Shown here in pieces: positions 44,679 to 55,510 of a stretch of 64,000 nucleotides of DNA (positions within the stretch are counted from its first letter, which is position 1; each line of letters starts with the position of its first letter). This DNA comes from Aegilops tauschii subsp. strangulata (Eukaryota > Streptophyta > Magnoliopsida > Poales > Poaceae). The stretch lies in the NCBI RefSeq assembly GCF_002575655.3, contig NC_053035.3, positions 89,429,322 through 89,493,321 on the forward strand. The letters are read 5' to 3'. Under the pieces are notes generated by a model. That model was given only the letters and a program-made list of their open reading frames with translations. It searched no databases and was not told the DNA's origin. The translations under genes were made by a program, and so were the position numbers.

Positions 44679-45756
44679 GTAGATTGAGATGAAGGATGTG
44701 AGTGAAGATTTGACATGTAAGAGGCAATCAACGATGCAAGTCGTGAGAGCAGTCGATGTAAAATGACAATCATCATGTGCGGAGGTCACGAGAGGAGTCG
44801 TTAAAGAGCGACCATGACGGCCAGCAGAAGATGAGCACCAAGCACTGCAGAAAGGTGTATGCGAGGCGGAGCCTATGTAAGGGACACCGCCAAGAGTTAG
44901 TGGGCAGCAAAGGAGATGTGTACCGGACGAAAACAGTGTACTTATTATTATTATTATTATTTTTATTACTTGAAGATCAGAAGCAGTCAGCGGAGCCAGC
45001 ACCAAGCGGTCAAAGCAGCGAGTGAGGCATGATCGAGCGACCTTCACGGTAGGATCCAACAGGTAGTGCCGAACTGCAGGTGGGGTGGAGCGATGCACAA
45101 CAGGGCCAGGAGCGGACTCTTTGTGCTACAACGACGTGCATGTGGGCTGCCGTGTTAGGATCAGACAATGGTAAATGGACAGAATTGACCTCGAGACGAA
45201 AGTATTTCACAAAGTGAACCGTGGGTGAAAGTATTTCACCATTTTCACCCAGCTGACTCTTTTGTGTAGCGCCCGACAGGTCGGCTCTACATTACATCGA
45301 GTAGCGTCGAACTGACTGGCGCTGCACACCTGGTCAGCGTGGCACCCCGGGTCTAGGTCTGGCCCCAGCTCTGGTCGTGCAGCGCCCAGAGCAAAGGCGC
45401 TATAGTTCGAAGTGTAACGCCTAGCCCAAAGGTGTTGCACTTCGACTTAGTAACCGCAGCCGCCAGGCCCTCCCCCATCCTACCCATTCGCTTCAAACAG
45501 AGGCTTCGGCGTTGCGGCTCTCTTTCTCTCCCCCTCTCAATTCCCTCTCCAAATCTCGCAGATCTGACGTTTTTGTTCGTGGATTTCTGTCCCAACCTCT
45601 TCTAGAAGGTATTCTCCTTCAATCCCCTTCTTTTTATCCCAAAAATCTTCCCCATTGTTCACGTTTGTGGTGAAACCCTAGTTTTGAATTGATTCAAAAA
45701 TTTCTATGGGAACTTGAAATAATGTGTGTTGATTTAGCCTATGTAGATTAGTTGTA
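44679..45756. other. Unclassified DNA with a (TTA)n microsatellite
   Basis: No supported gene. A tta run sits at 44940-44966. The phrase cctcccccatcc and a gcggctctctttctctcc leader near 45470-45540 look promoter- or UTR-like. Confidence 0.4.
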
Positions 45757-45956
45757 GTCATTGAGGAACTTTTGTTGTTGTTGATTTGTAGTGTAAATAT
45801 CCATTTGGTTTGGCCAACTAGATTGATTTACCTTCAGCTGGAGTGGTGCTTTGTGGTAGCTTCAATCTTGCGGTGTCCTCAGTCTGTGACAGAAGGAGTA
45901 GCGAGACACGTATTTGTATTGTTGCTACTAAGGGTAAAACGACGGGGTTTGATCTT

Positions 45957-46254
45957 TTTTTTACACAGTACAGACGCAAGCACTCATATACACGTGCATA
46001 CACTCACCCCTATGAACGCACACACGCACACCATACCCCTATGAACACCTCCGAAAGACTAAGCCGGCATATCATCTTGAAATTTACAAAGTCACCGTAG
46101 GCACCTCGTCATCGACGGGAACGTCTCCTCCCACTGAATGCGCATCGTCGGAAATCCTGAAATAAATCCAGGAATAAATGCGAGCACCAGGACTTGAACC
46201 CTGGTGGGCTGGGGATACCACAGTCCCTCTAACCATCCAACCACAGGTCGATTC
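45957..46254 (-). mobile_element. tRNA-derived SINE (Au-like)
   Basis: Read on the minus strand it starts gaatcgacctgtggttgg. An A box (tggttagaggg) and a B box (ggttcaagtcc) sit near the start in proper order. It then runs to a T-rich tail on the plus strand (tttttttt, a poly(A) on its own strand). The flanks share gggtttgatctt (45945-45956 and 46257-46268). It uses pol III transcription and LINE enzymes for movement. It resembles the Au SINE of angiosperms at the 5' end, but is longer (~298 bp). Confidence 0.85.
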
Positions 46255-46291
46255 ACGGGTTTGATCTTATTGGTTGGTTTTATTCTGTCTA

Positions 46292-46451
46292 CTCCCTTCG
46301 TTCCTAAATATTGTCTTTTTAGAGATTTCAAATGAACTACCACATACGGATGTATATAGACATATTTTAGAGTGTAGATCCACTCATGTTGCTTCATATG
46401 TAGTCACTTGTCGAAATCTCTAGAAAGACAAATATTTAAGAACGGAGGGAG
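46292..46451. mobile_element. Stowaway MITE, 160 bp
   Basis: ctcccttcgttcctaaatat and its inverse atatttaagaacggagggag, flanked by TA (46290-46291, 46452-46453). It is a close relative of the element at 44519. Confidence 0.9.
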
Positions 46452-46648
46452 TACATTACATTAGTTTGCTTTCACACCTATCCAGGGGGGTTGTCCCTAC
46501 TATAAATAGGCTAGCCCTTCCCTTCGTGGGGTACTTTTGCCATTTCTATCAAAGACCAAAGACATAGACTCCTCCTGAGATTGGAGAGCTCTTATTATCC
46601 TTATTCTCGTGATTCCTTGAGAAAATGCTTCTAATTCGTGCTGCACGA

Positions 46649-47380
46649 TGATGACCCACAAGTATAGGGGATCAATCGTAGTCCCGTCGATAAGTAAGAG
46701 TGTCGAACTCAACGAGAAGCAGAAGAAAATGACAAGCGGTTTTCAACAAGATAGTTTCTGCAAGCACTGAAATTGTCGGTAACAGATAATTGAAAGGGTG
46801 TTGTTGAAGATGTTGATGAAGATTGGCCTCCCAAAGATGAGAGGATTGTTGGTGATGATGATGGCTTTGATTACCCCCTCCGGGAGGGAAGTTCCATCGG
46901 CGGAATCGCTCTGCCGGAGGGCAAAAGTGTTCCTGCCCAAGTCCCACCTTGAGACGGCGACGTTCCGTCCCGAAAGTCCTCTCCTTATTTTTTAGGTCAA
47001 AAGACCTTAAGTATTAGAAGATGGGAACCGGAGGTGGGCCGGGCTGGCCACAACCCACCAGGGTGCACCTGGGGGCCTGGCGCGCCCTGGTGTCTTGTGG
47101 TCAGCAGGTGGACCCCCTCCGGTACTTATTTGCTCCAATATTTTTTATACATTCCAAAATAATTCTCCATGAAGTTTCAAATCATTTGGAGATGTCCAGA
47201 ATTGGTATCTCTGACGTAGCTTTTTTAGGTCCAGAATTCCAGCTACCGGCATTCTCCCTCTTTGTGTAAACCTTTGCATATTATGAGAGAAAAGGCATTA
47301 CAATTACTCCATAAAGCATTATTATGCATAAACACAATATAAATAACAGTAGGAAAACATGATGCAAAATGGATGTATCA
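46649..47380 (-). mobile_element. Solo LTR (Gypsy-like), 732 bp
   Basis: Minus-strand start TGATACATCCATTTTGCATC at 47380 and end CTTGTGGGTCATCA at 46649. The flanks are cacga (46644-46648) and catga (47381-47385), a 5 bp duplication with one C/T change. No internal sequence. The LTR text is of the same broad class as 883-1921 (ggcgcgcc and ccaccagggtg phrases) but is not the same family. Confidence 0.8.
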
Positions 47381-47667
47381 CATGACTAGATCGTGTTTTG
47401 TAGGTTAGAGTTCGTGGTTTCCCTTGCGGATTGCACCTATCCCGTGCTCCACGACTTGAGCGTGGTTGTGTGGGGTCGTATTGCGGGTTGTAGGTCAGAG
47501 AATGTTCGGATTGCAAGCTTCGGTGAGCATCCTCCTCGTCGGGTCATAATCTCTTATTTTCCGTTTTTCGGCTGCTTGCAACTAGTTATCCCCTTCCTTT
47601 ATCGATCCTACGTCGTGAAGATCGGATCGCCCCTTGTACACCCTCTTCTCCGAAGACAGTGTCGCAT

Positions 47668-48509
47668 CATCTAGTATTCAGAGCAAGGTTTACACGGTAG
47701 GATCTTTATCTTTGTTGCTAGATCTATCCATTTTAGTTTGGTTTTCCCCATCCTAGAGTCCAAAGCCAAAAAGCCACAAAAAAAGAATCCAAGCCTTTGT
47801 TTGCTGAGATCTAGTTGTTTGCTTTCCTCTTTGTGTTTGCACCAAGTTCTATCCAAAGTTATTGCTGTTTTTCTTTGAGTCTGGTTGTTCGATCTATTGT
47901 GCTGCAAAAAAGCAAAAAAAGAGGGGGAAAAGCAAAAAAAAGCAAAAAAAGAAGAGAAAGTGTTGAGCAAGTGTGAAATCATATTTAGTTTGGTGAGAAA
48001 TTTCAGAAGTTGTAGTGGCAAGTGTTGCAGCTCAAACATGGTGTAAGGATCTAGAAAATTTGCTTGTGCATTTGGTTTGCATTGATTGGATCTCAGCACT
48101 AGCCCTCCTCATTGTTACCCCACCCAGATCCACCTAGAAACCACCAGCTTCCTTCCTTTCATTCGCCCGTCCACTCCTGATTTGCTACCACCGCACAGCC
48201 GCCAAGGAATCATTAGAATTTGGGTAAGCAAGAAGGTGAGCTGAGTGTTTTCCACATACATTGTTCCTTTGTCCACTACTTTTGAAACATAACATGACAG
48301 GATCCAACTCGAGTGTGCATGGACATTATAATGTGGAGGATGATTTCCCAAAAACTCGTGCAACACTTGGTGATATGATTGAAGAACGTATAGTTGCATC
48401 CTTGTGAAGGATGTTCGGAGGCCATCTTCCTATTGCGGGTAATGGGGATCAACACCGACATTGCCCTGCTTCCTTGCTGGCCACCGACAATCGCCGACGC
48501 CACAACAAC
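47668..48509 (+). mobile_element. Gypsy-like internal leader with a broken Gag start
   Basis: After the LTR end at 47667 come ~600 bases of leader with an A-rich aaagcaaaaaaag tract. An ATG at 48296 opens a short frame (GHYNVEDDFPKTRATLGDM) ending in TGA at about 48405. I infer an N-terminal Gag piece. The rest of the element is cut off by the LTR start at 48510. Confidence 0.4.
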
Positions 48510-48751
48510 TGTCGTGGTTTTGTCACGGCAGATGCCCTTATGAAAGGACTTAGGTGTGGAGCCATCGCGACGTAGGTTAGCTCGAAGGGGTTGAACGGGA
48601 CAAAGGACACAAAGGATTTACCCAGGTTCGGCCCCTCACAACGAGGTAAAAGCCTACGTCCTGCCTCTAGTTGTATTGCTTGAGTTTCGATTACAAGGGA
48701 GCGAATATGCTTGATCTAGCTCTCGATTGATTATTTTCTTGAGTTAACCCG
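48510..48751 (+). mobile_element. Partial LTR (start TGTCGTGG)
   Basis: Begins tgtcgtggttttgtcacggc, an LTR start I recognise from wheat, and runs 242 bases to the Copia insertion at 48752. The remainder should lie beyond the far end of that Copia element, outside the window. Confidence 0.5.
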
Positions 48752-50347
48752 TGAAAGGATCGAGAAGAGGTGTTTAGAGGGGGTGAATAGACTCTTAGCA
48801 AAGAAAAGTGGCAGTTTTTAATTTCTTCAAGTTAAGGTGGAGTTTTAGCACAAGTTTAAACATTCACAATGCATATCAAGCAAGCATGACAAGAGTATAT
48901 AAGCAGCGGAAAGTAAAGCATGCAATTTGCGAGAATGTAAAGGGATGGGATTGGAGTGTGCAAACACAATTGGAGACACGAAGATTTTTGGCGTGGTTCC
49001 GATAGGTGGTGCTATCGTACATCCACGTTGATGGAGACTTCCAACCCACGCAGAGTAACGGTTGCGCGAGTCCACGGAGGGCTCCACCCACGAAGGGTCC
49101 ACGAAGAAGCAACCTTGTCTATCCCACCATGGCCATCGCCCATGAAGGACTTGCCTCACTAGGGTAGATCTTCATGAAGTAGGCGATCTCCTTGCCCGTA
49201 CAAACTCCTTGGTTCAACCCCACAATCTTGACGGAGGCTCCCAAGTGACACCTAACCAATCTAGGAGACACCACTCTCCAAAAGGTAATAGATGGTGTGT
49301 TTATGATGAACTCATTGCTCCTGTGCTTCAAATGATAGTCTCCCCAACACTCAACTCTCTCTCACAGATTTGGATTTGGTGGAAAGATGATTTGAGTGGA
49401 AAGCAACTTGGGGAAGGCTAGAGATCAAGATTTATGTGGTTGGAATGGAATATCTTGGTCTCAACACATTAGTAGGTGGTTCTCTCTAAGAAAATGTATG
49501 CTGGAAGTGTAGGCACGTTCTGATGGCTCTCTCCATGAATGAAGAGTGGGTGGAGGGGTATATATAGCCTCCACACAAAATCTAACCATTACACACAATT
49601 CACCAAACTCGGTGGGACCGAATCAAAAAACTCGGTCGGACCGATTTAGTTCATAATGTAACCGTTAGGCATTTCGGTGGGACCGATATGATCAACTCGG
49701 TGGGACCGATGTGCTAGGGTTAGGGTAAAACCTCAACTCAGTTTTATCGATTACACAAACTCGGTGGGACCGATTTTGGTAATAAGCGAAAAGAGAGTTG
49801 GTCAGGCAAACTCGGTGGGACCGATTGCTTATCTCAGTGGGACCGAAATAATTGCAACATGTAACAGAGAGTTTGCAAGCCCATCTCGGTGAGACCGAGA
49901 TCCCATCGGTGAGACCGAACTGATTAGGGTTTCTGGCAGTGGCTATGCCAAATGAACTCGGTGGCGCCGGATAGATCAAATCGGTGGGGACGAGTTTGAC
50001 TTTTGGTTTGGGACAAATGTGGATATGAGAAAGTGGTTGAGGGCTTTGGAGCATATCACTAAGAACTTTGAGCAAGCATTAAGCAACACCTCATCCCCTT
50101 TTAATAGTATTGACTTTCCTAAGGACTCAATGTGATCTTGGATCACTAAAATGAAAATGCAGAGTCTTGAGCTTTAGAGCTTGAGCCAATCCTTTGTCCT
50201 TAGCATCTTGCAGGGGTTCCACATCCTCTTATCCACGCCACTCCATCTGTTGAACTTATCTGAAATATACTAGATAAAAGCATTAGTCCAACAAGAGATA
50301 TGTTGACATTAATTACCAAAATCACCCAGGGAGCACTTGTGCTTTCA
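48752..50347 (-). repeat. 3' LTR of the Maximus-like element
   Basis: 1596 bp, minus-strand start TGAAAGCACAAGTGCTCCC at 50347 and end CTCGATCCTTTCA at 48752. A TATATA box lies near 49560. Just upstream on the minus strand is aaaaagtgggagat, a good polypurine tract. The second LTR lies outside the window. Confidence 0.85.
49609..49993. repeat. Array of TCGGT-NNN-ACCGA hyphenated palindromes
   Basis: The 13-mer tcggtgggaccga or a close variant occurs about 11 times with irregular spacing: starts at 49609, 49632, 49674, 49697, 49761, 49812, 49834, 49885, 49906, 49958 and 49981. The first nine are intact or one base off; the last two are more worn. Each is an inverted repeat with a 3-base centre (ggg, cgg or gag). 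In the minus-strand element they lie in U3, upstream of the TATA box. Confidence 0.9.
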
Positions 50348-52240
50348 ATCTCCCACTTTTTGGTAATTGATGACAACATACATCAAGGCCTTAGATAAAG
50401 ATATAAGGAATAGCAAGTAAAGCTTTGGAAAGACATGTAACATGCATAGGCTCCCCCTACATGTATGCAATCATGTAAATATAGAATGTAAGGGCATGTG
50501 AATGCATAAGCATGACAGAGCAAGCAGTGAGTTACATGTATCTTGGCTATATGCATCAGAGCAAATGATGTGAATATGGGAATTGTACCTTCATGTTCAT
50601 GGGTCCTTCTTGCAAAAAATATGTAGATTAGCAAGAGATCTTCATGCACATGAGTGTGATGCATATACTTACCTCATGGTCTTGAGCTGGCTTAGGAAGA
50701 GATGAACCTGAGTAAACAAGGTTAGATAACACAGATACATCTACTAGACAAAGCAAACGAAAGAGCCACAAGAGTACCAAGATTGGGATGACATGTAGAG
50801 AATGAGTACCAGGTACTCCTATTGGATATAGACATGTCCCCAAAGGTAAAAGATATGCAATGAATTCAAATATTTCCTTCCCTAGAAGTCTTTCTCCCCC
50901 TGAATCTTATATTGGATAATGGGAGAAACTAGGGAAACAAAATCAGAGCAAAGCAGATCAGATCACAGAAACATAACACAAATTAACATGTCTATCCCCT
51001 CTAAAGACATGTGAGTTCTCTCCTCTTGAACACCAAGCATCTGGGCCTTTGATGTGATTACCTCTCTCCCCCTTTCGATGTGATTAAGCTTTGATGTGAG
51101 CTCTCTCTCCCCCTTTGACATCAATTTCCAAGAAGGGTTCTTCTAGAGTGTGAGTCAAAATAGGTTTGGTCCTTGAGTCACATAACAGAGCATCATGTAG
51201 AATGTGAGGCAGGTAGAGGACAAGAATCATTGAGTGGAGCTGGAACAAATATGCAGGAACAAGTGGCAAATTGTCTTCTCTGCAATGAAATCGGTGACAC
51301 CGAGTTGTATTCTTCGGTTGCACCGAAATGGTTCGGTTTGACCGAAAGTAACAGACCGGTGTGACTGAGTTCAGCACAGAGAGAACGTTTGTCACCTCAG
51401 CTCACTAGGCAGATAAGATCTCACAAAGATTTGCAAGGAATTAACTAAAGGATTTGCAATGAATTTGATGCAGGAAATGTAGAACAAAATAGAGAAAAGA
51501 AGAGAAAATCTAGATGAAGTTTTTTTTTGAAAGAGAAGGGAAACAAATATGCAAGGAACAAATGCAAGAACTTAGAGAAACACTAGAGAACTTCATCTAG
51601 AATTGGGCGGCGACAAAGTCACCTATGTTAGAGTATATTGACCGAGGAGTCAAGTGAGAACACTTGATCATAAGTCATACTCATCGTTTAAGCTCAAAAT
51701 GGGGTTACCATTTCTCGTTTAAGCATTTTGATGTATTCACATCCTGTTGAGCTGCTTTGACCAATAACTTGGGGTAAAACTTCTCTAAGATGGAATAGCA
51801 TACCTTGGGTGCTGGTGTTGAACTTGATCATGTAGTTGAACTTGTGTGGGATGCTCAAGGTTGATGTAGCGCATCATTGGCTTGGAGCACCTCTTGTAGT
51901 TTGAGTTCATCTACCTACATGGGTTAGTTTTGCAAGGAATAGCACTTGTGTATCCAAAATGACAATCATGAAATTTGATATATAGAATTTGTCAAAGGAT
52001 ATGTTGAAGGGTTTCATGCTTCCTTATTTTCAACCACCTTGGTGTAGAGACTTGGTGATGTAGAGATTGCTCAAGATGTGAGTGAGTTGTAATCTCATGG
52101 ATTTAGATTCATCCAAGTACCTACAAGGGTTAGATAGCATGCAAGGGTACAAATATATCCAAGGCACATGATCATCATCATAAGAGAGAAGTCAAGGATT
52201 AGTCATAGGCTCATGCCTTGCATGTATCCAAATGGAGTTC
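50348..52240 (-). other. 3' internal region of the Maximus-like element
   Basis: About 1.9 kb between RNase H and the 3' LTR with no long open frame. Members of the SIRE/Maximus lineage may carry an env-like ORF here; I see no such frame intact. It contains three more TCGGT-NNN-ACCGA motifs at 51291, 51314 and 51333. Confidence 0.6.
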
Positions 52241-52792
52241 CTACTCCAAGTTTGAGGCATCAATGATGTTCAATTCACCTCTTAAACGGCAAAATACTTT
52301 CTCATCAAGCGGTTTGGTGAATATATCCGCCAATTGCTTATCGGTACGAACATGCTTAAGATCAATGTCTCCTTTAGCAACATGATCTCGAATGAAATGA
52401 TGACGAACTTCAATATGCTTAGTTCGAGAGTGTTGCACGGGATTATGAGCAATCTTAATAGCACTTTCATTGTCACAGAGCAATGGAACATGTTTCACAT
52501 AGATCCCATAATCTTTAAGAGTTTGGGTCATCCAAAGTAATTGAGCACAACATGAACCGGCGGCAATGTATTCCGCTTCGGCAGTGGATAAGGATACCGA
52601 GTTTTGTTTCTTGGAGGACCAAGACACAAGAGATCTACCAAGAAATTGACAAGTACCCGAAGTGGACTTTCTATCAACCTTATCTCCGGCATAGTCCGAG
52701 TCGGAGTAGCCAACAAGATCAAAAGAAGACCTCTTAGGATACCAAATGCCAAAATTTGGTGTGTGAATCAAGTATCTCACTATCCTTTTCAC
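52241..52792 (-). CDS. RNase H domain of the Maximus-like pol
   Basis: An open frame of 183 codons covers the Copia RNase H. SDSDYAGD gives the first Asp, STAEAEYIA the Glu, LLCDNESAI the next Asp, and SRTKHIEVRHHFIRDHV with DIFTKPL closes the domain. It degrades the RNA strand of the RNA-DNA hybrid during replication. It ends with NLE and a stop. Key residues look intact, but upstream breaks make a full polyprotein unlikely. Confidence 0.9.
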   Translation of the reverse strand: MKRIVRYLIHTPNFGIWYPKRSSFDLVGYSDSDYAGDKVDRKSTSGTCQFLGRSLVSWSSKKQNSVSLSTAEAEYIAAGSCCAQLLWMTQTLKDYGIYVKHVPLLCDNESAIKIAHNPVQHSRTKHIEVRHHFIRDHVAKGDIDLKHVRTDKQLADIFTKPLDEKVFCRLRGELNIIDASNLE

Positions 52793-52828
52793 AGCCTTAA
52801 GATGACATTCTTTGGGGGCCGCTTGATA

Positions 52829-53206
52829 TCATGCACACATGCACACGCTTAGCATAATAACGGGACGAGAGGCACATAGATATAACAATGAACCAATCAT
52901 AGAACGGTAAACCTTTTGGTCAACCGATTTGCCATCCTTGGTCAAGTCAAGATGTCCACTAGTAGGCATGGGTGTTTTCATACCTTTGCTTTCTTGCATG
53001 TTGAACTTCTTGAATAAGTCCTTGGTGTACTTTGTTTGAGAAACAAAGGTGCCTTCCTTAGTTTGCTTGATTTGCAAACCAAGAAAGAACTTTAGTTCGC
53101 TCATCATAGACATCTCAAACTTCTTCGACATTAGCTTCCCAAACTTTTCACTAAAATGAGGGTTAGTCGAACCAAATATGATATCATAAACATAAATTTG
53201 GCACAC
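52829..53206 (-). pseudogene. Reverse transcriptase, C-terminal half, of the Maximus-like pol
   Basis: Reads YVYDIIFGS where Copia RTs have YVDD. The first catalytic Asp is thus Tyr (codon at 53186-53188, GAT-to-TAT type change). SELKFFLGLQIKQ, YTKDLFKKFNM and KTPM follow as usual. It is open for 125 codons, but an early stop or shift separates it from the N-terminal half (53248-53727) and from RNase H. The enzyme would be inactive. Confidence 0.9.
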
Positions 53207-53247
53207 AAATAATTCACCATTAACCCTTTTTGTAAAATGAGTAGAAT

Positions 53248-53727
53248 CTATCTTTCCAATCTCAAATCCTTTTTAATAAGAAACTTAGTCAAGCATTTAT
53301 ACCACACTCTAGGAGCTTGTTTAAGACTATAAAGAGCTTTATGAAGTTTGTAAACATGGTTGAGTTTCTTAGGATTGACAAAGCCGGGAGGTTGTTTAAC
53401 ATAAACTTCCTCCTCAATTTCACCGTTTAGAAAAGCACTTTTAATGTCCATTTGGTACAAAGTAATATCATGGTGATTTGCATAGGCAAGTAAGATGCAG
53501 ATGGACTCAAGTCTAGCAACGGGGGCATATGTCTCACCATAGTCCATACCTTCGACTTGAGTGTAGCCTTGGGCGACTAGATGTGCTTTGTTGCGAACGA
53601 CTTGTCCATCTTCGTCTTGCTTGTTGCGAAACACCCATTTGGTACCGATGATGTTGTGGTTGTTGTCGGGCTTCTCGACCAATGTCCACACTTGGTTTCT
53701 CTCAAAGTTGTGTAGCTCTTCGTGCAT
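53248..53727 (-). pseudogene. Reverse transcriptase, N-terminal half, of the Maximus-like pol
   Basis: [20 protein letters not shown] and [20 protein letters not shown], then [20 protein letters not shown] (first catalytic Asp in [10 protein letters not shown]) and [12 protein letters not shown]. It ends at KKDLRLER and a stop at about 53250, near the change of frame into the next segment. Confidence 0.9.
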
Positions 53728-53736
53728 AGCATTTAT

Positions 53737-54110
53737 CTAATCCGGATCTTCCAATGCTTCTTCAACCTTCATAGGTTCAATGCTAGAGATGAATGAATAA
53801 TGTTCACAAAAATTAGCCGAACGAGTTTTAGAGCGAGTGATTCTCCCGGTTTGGATATCATTGAAGATTTGCTTGACGGGATGGTCTCTTGAGACTCTTG
53901 CTCGAACTCGTGAGAGCTTTTGCTTGGGTCGGGGTGGACCATCTTCTTCATCATCTTGTTCTTCCTCTTGGCCTTCTTCATTGTTGATGTTGTCGTTCTC
54001 TTGTCGTGGTGGAGAAGGAGGTTGATGAGGTTCATCTTGGTATACTTCCTCATTTTCTTCATCTTGGTGTGTCCCACTCGTGGATGCTTCCATGTCAACT
54101 CTTGGTTCAC
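53737..54110 (-). pseudogene. Acidic spacer between integrase and RT of the Maximus-like pol
   Basis: About 118 residues, rich in Glu, Asp and Pro (EEQDDEEDGPPRPKQKLSR), then TGRITRSKTRS. This kind of low-complexity linker lies between Copia integrase and RT. A frame change or stop separates it from the integrase at 54112. No enzymatic role known. Confidence 0.75.
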
Positions 54111-54111
54111 C

Positions 54112-55122
54112 TTATCGTGATGTAGAAGCTTCCACTTGGACGGATGAGGTACTCTCCTTCACCTCCGTTGGACGGATCTTGCCAATAGACAAGTCTTGGA
54201 TTGCTTTCGAAGGGTCTTTATCTCCTACATCAATTGGCAATTGCTCTACTTGCGAGCCGTTAGATTCATCAAACTTCACATCTACCATCTCTTCAACCTT
54301 TCGGGTGAAATTGTTGTAGACACGGTAAGTGTGAGAGTTTGAGCCATAACCAAGTAGGAAACCTTCATGAGACTTAGGAGCAAATTTAGAGCGACGCTGC
54401 TTATCAAGAATGTAACACTTTGAGCCGAATACTCGAAAGTATCCAACTTGGGGTTTGTTACTGGTGAGGAGCTCGTATGCCATCTTGCCGAGTAGCTTGT
54501 GAAGAAACAAGCAATTTGTTACATGACAAGCCGTCTCAACCGCTTCTGCCCAAAAGTGTTTTGGCGTCTTGTACTCATCGAGCATCGTTCTTGCCATCTC
54601 AATAAGAGTCCGGTTCTTCCTCTCAACAACTCCATTTTGTTGAGGCATGTACGTAGCTGAGAACTCGTGTGAAATCCCTTCTTCGTCGAGAAAGGTATCC
54701 ACATTTGCGTTCTTGAACTCCGTTCCGTTGTCGCTACAAACCTTCTTGATCTTCACTTCAAATTGATTTTGGGCCTTCCTAGCGAAGTTCTTGAAGATCT
54801 TTTGGACCTGCGATTTATCATCAAGAAAGAACACCCACGTAAATCTTGAAAAATCATCGACTATAACTAGACCAAATGAGTTTCCACCGAGACTCTTGTA
54901 GGCATTGGGACCAAAGAGATCCATATGAAGTAGCTCGAGCGGTCTTCTCGTGGTCATGATGTTCTTCCTGGGGTGACTTCCTCCAACTTGTTTTCCTACT
55001 TGACAAGCACTGCACAATCTATCCTTGTCAAATATAACATCTTTTACTCCAAGGATATGATCACCTTTAATAAGCTTATCAAGATTTCGCATGCCCACAT
55101 GACCTAACCTTCTATGCCACAA
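54112..55122 (-). CDS. Integrase of the Maximus-like pol
   Basis: 336 open codons. The pre-integrase zinc segment reads MWHRRLGHVGMRNL with a downstream CSAC pair (HHCC). The catalytic core has Asp in LLHMDLFGP, Asp in CSDNGTEF and Glu in QQNGVVERKNRT, giving a full DDE set. A C-terminal core segment YFRVFGSKCYI follows. It would join the cDNA to host DNA. It overlaps the start of the protease-side frame (55104-55394), so a shift lies near 55110. Confidence 0.9.
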   Translation of the reverse strand: MWHRRLGHVGMRNLDKLIKGDHILGVKDVIFDKDRLCSACQVGKQVGGSHPRKNIMTTRRPLELLHMDLFGPNAYKSLGGNSFGLVIVDDFSRFTWVFFLDDKSQVQKIFKNFARKAQNQFEVKIKKVCSDNGTEFKNANVDTFLDEEGISHEFSATYMPQQNGVVERKNRTLIEMARTMLDEYKTPKHFWAEAVETACHVTNCLFLHKLLGKMAYELLTSNKPQVGYFRVFGSKCYILDKQRRSKFAPKSHEGFLLGYGSNSHTYRVYNNFTRKVEEMVDVKFDESNGSQVEQLPIDVGDKDPSKAIQDLSIGKIRPTEVKESTSSVQVEASTSR

Positions 55123-55394
55123 CCAACTTTAGAGGATTTAGCAATTAAGCAAGTTCTAGGTTGAGCATTTTTAGTGAAATCAACAATGTATATATCACCT
55201 CTACGTATACCGGTAAAGACCATTTTATGATTATCTCTACGAAACACTTGGCAATCTACTTCAGTAAATAGGACATTGAAGCCAAAATCAGCAAGTCTAG
55301 ATACGGAAAGTAAATTGTAGCCAAGAGATTCAACGAGCATAACATTTTGTATGGAGCTATCATGTGAGATGGCAACCTTACCAAGGCCAACCAC
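55104..55394 (-). pseudogene. Protease/pre-integrase junction of the Maximus-like pol
   Basis: Contains MLVESLGYNLLSVSRLADFG and VIFR-type text typical of the end of the Copia protease and the start of the pre-integrase domain. It ends CGIEG, out of frame with the integrase. The catalytic DSG of the protease lies further right and is lost. Confidence 0.8.
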
Positions 55395-55510
55395 CTTACC
55401 CTTTCAGTTATCACCAAAAGTGACATACTTTCGAGGGCCGTCGTTTTCAGCAAGCTCACGAAACATATCCTTATCTCCGGTCATGTGATCGGTACATCCA
55501 CTATCAATAA

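Larger units (their letters stand above)
45757..47667 (+). mobile_element. Old Gypsy-like LTR, interrupted three times
   Basis: Text at 45790-45950 (tttggccaactagattgatt, cttcaatcttgcggtgtcct) is a diverged copy of a segment present in both TR-GAG LTRs here (for example 57525-57660). It continues at 46269, 46454-46643 and 47386-47667, broken by a SINE, a MITE and a solo LTR. It ends near gtgtcgcatca at 47667, followed by tctagtattcagagcaagg, which resembles a tggtatcagagc-type primer site. Its left end is not fixed. Confidence 0.5.
48752..55510 (-). mobile_element. Maximus-like Copia retrotransposon, 3' two-thirds
   Basis: Minus-strand element. The 3' LTR is at 48752-50347, a purine tract lies just before it, and protease/pre-integrase, integrase, RT and RNase H follow in Copia order from 55394 to 52241. 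The 5' end (Gag and 5' LTR) is missing here because a Gypsy element inserted at 55511. The TCGGTGGGACCGA array in the LTR and a long (~1.9 kb) region between RNase H and the 3' LTR fit the Maximus (SIRE-related) lineage; the name is from memory. Several frames are broken. Confidence 0.85.

Noticed and set aside
49609..49993. CRISPR-like spacing of tcggtgggaccga
   Set aside because: Plant nuclear LTR; spacing is irregular, units are palindromic 13-mers, and no spacers of constant length exist.
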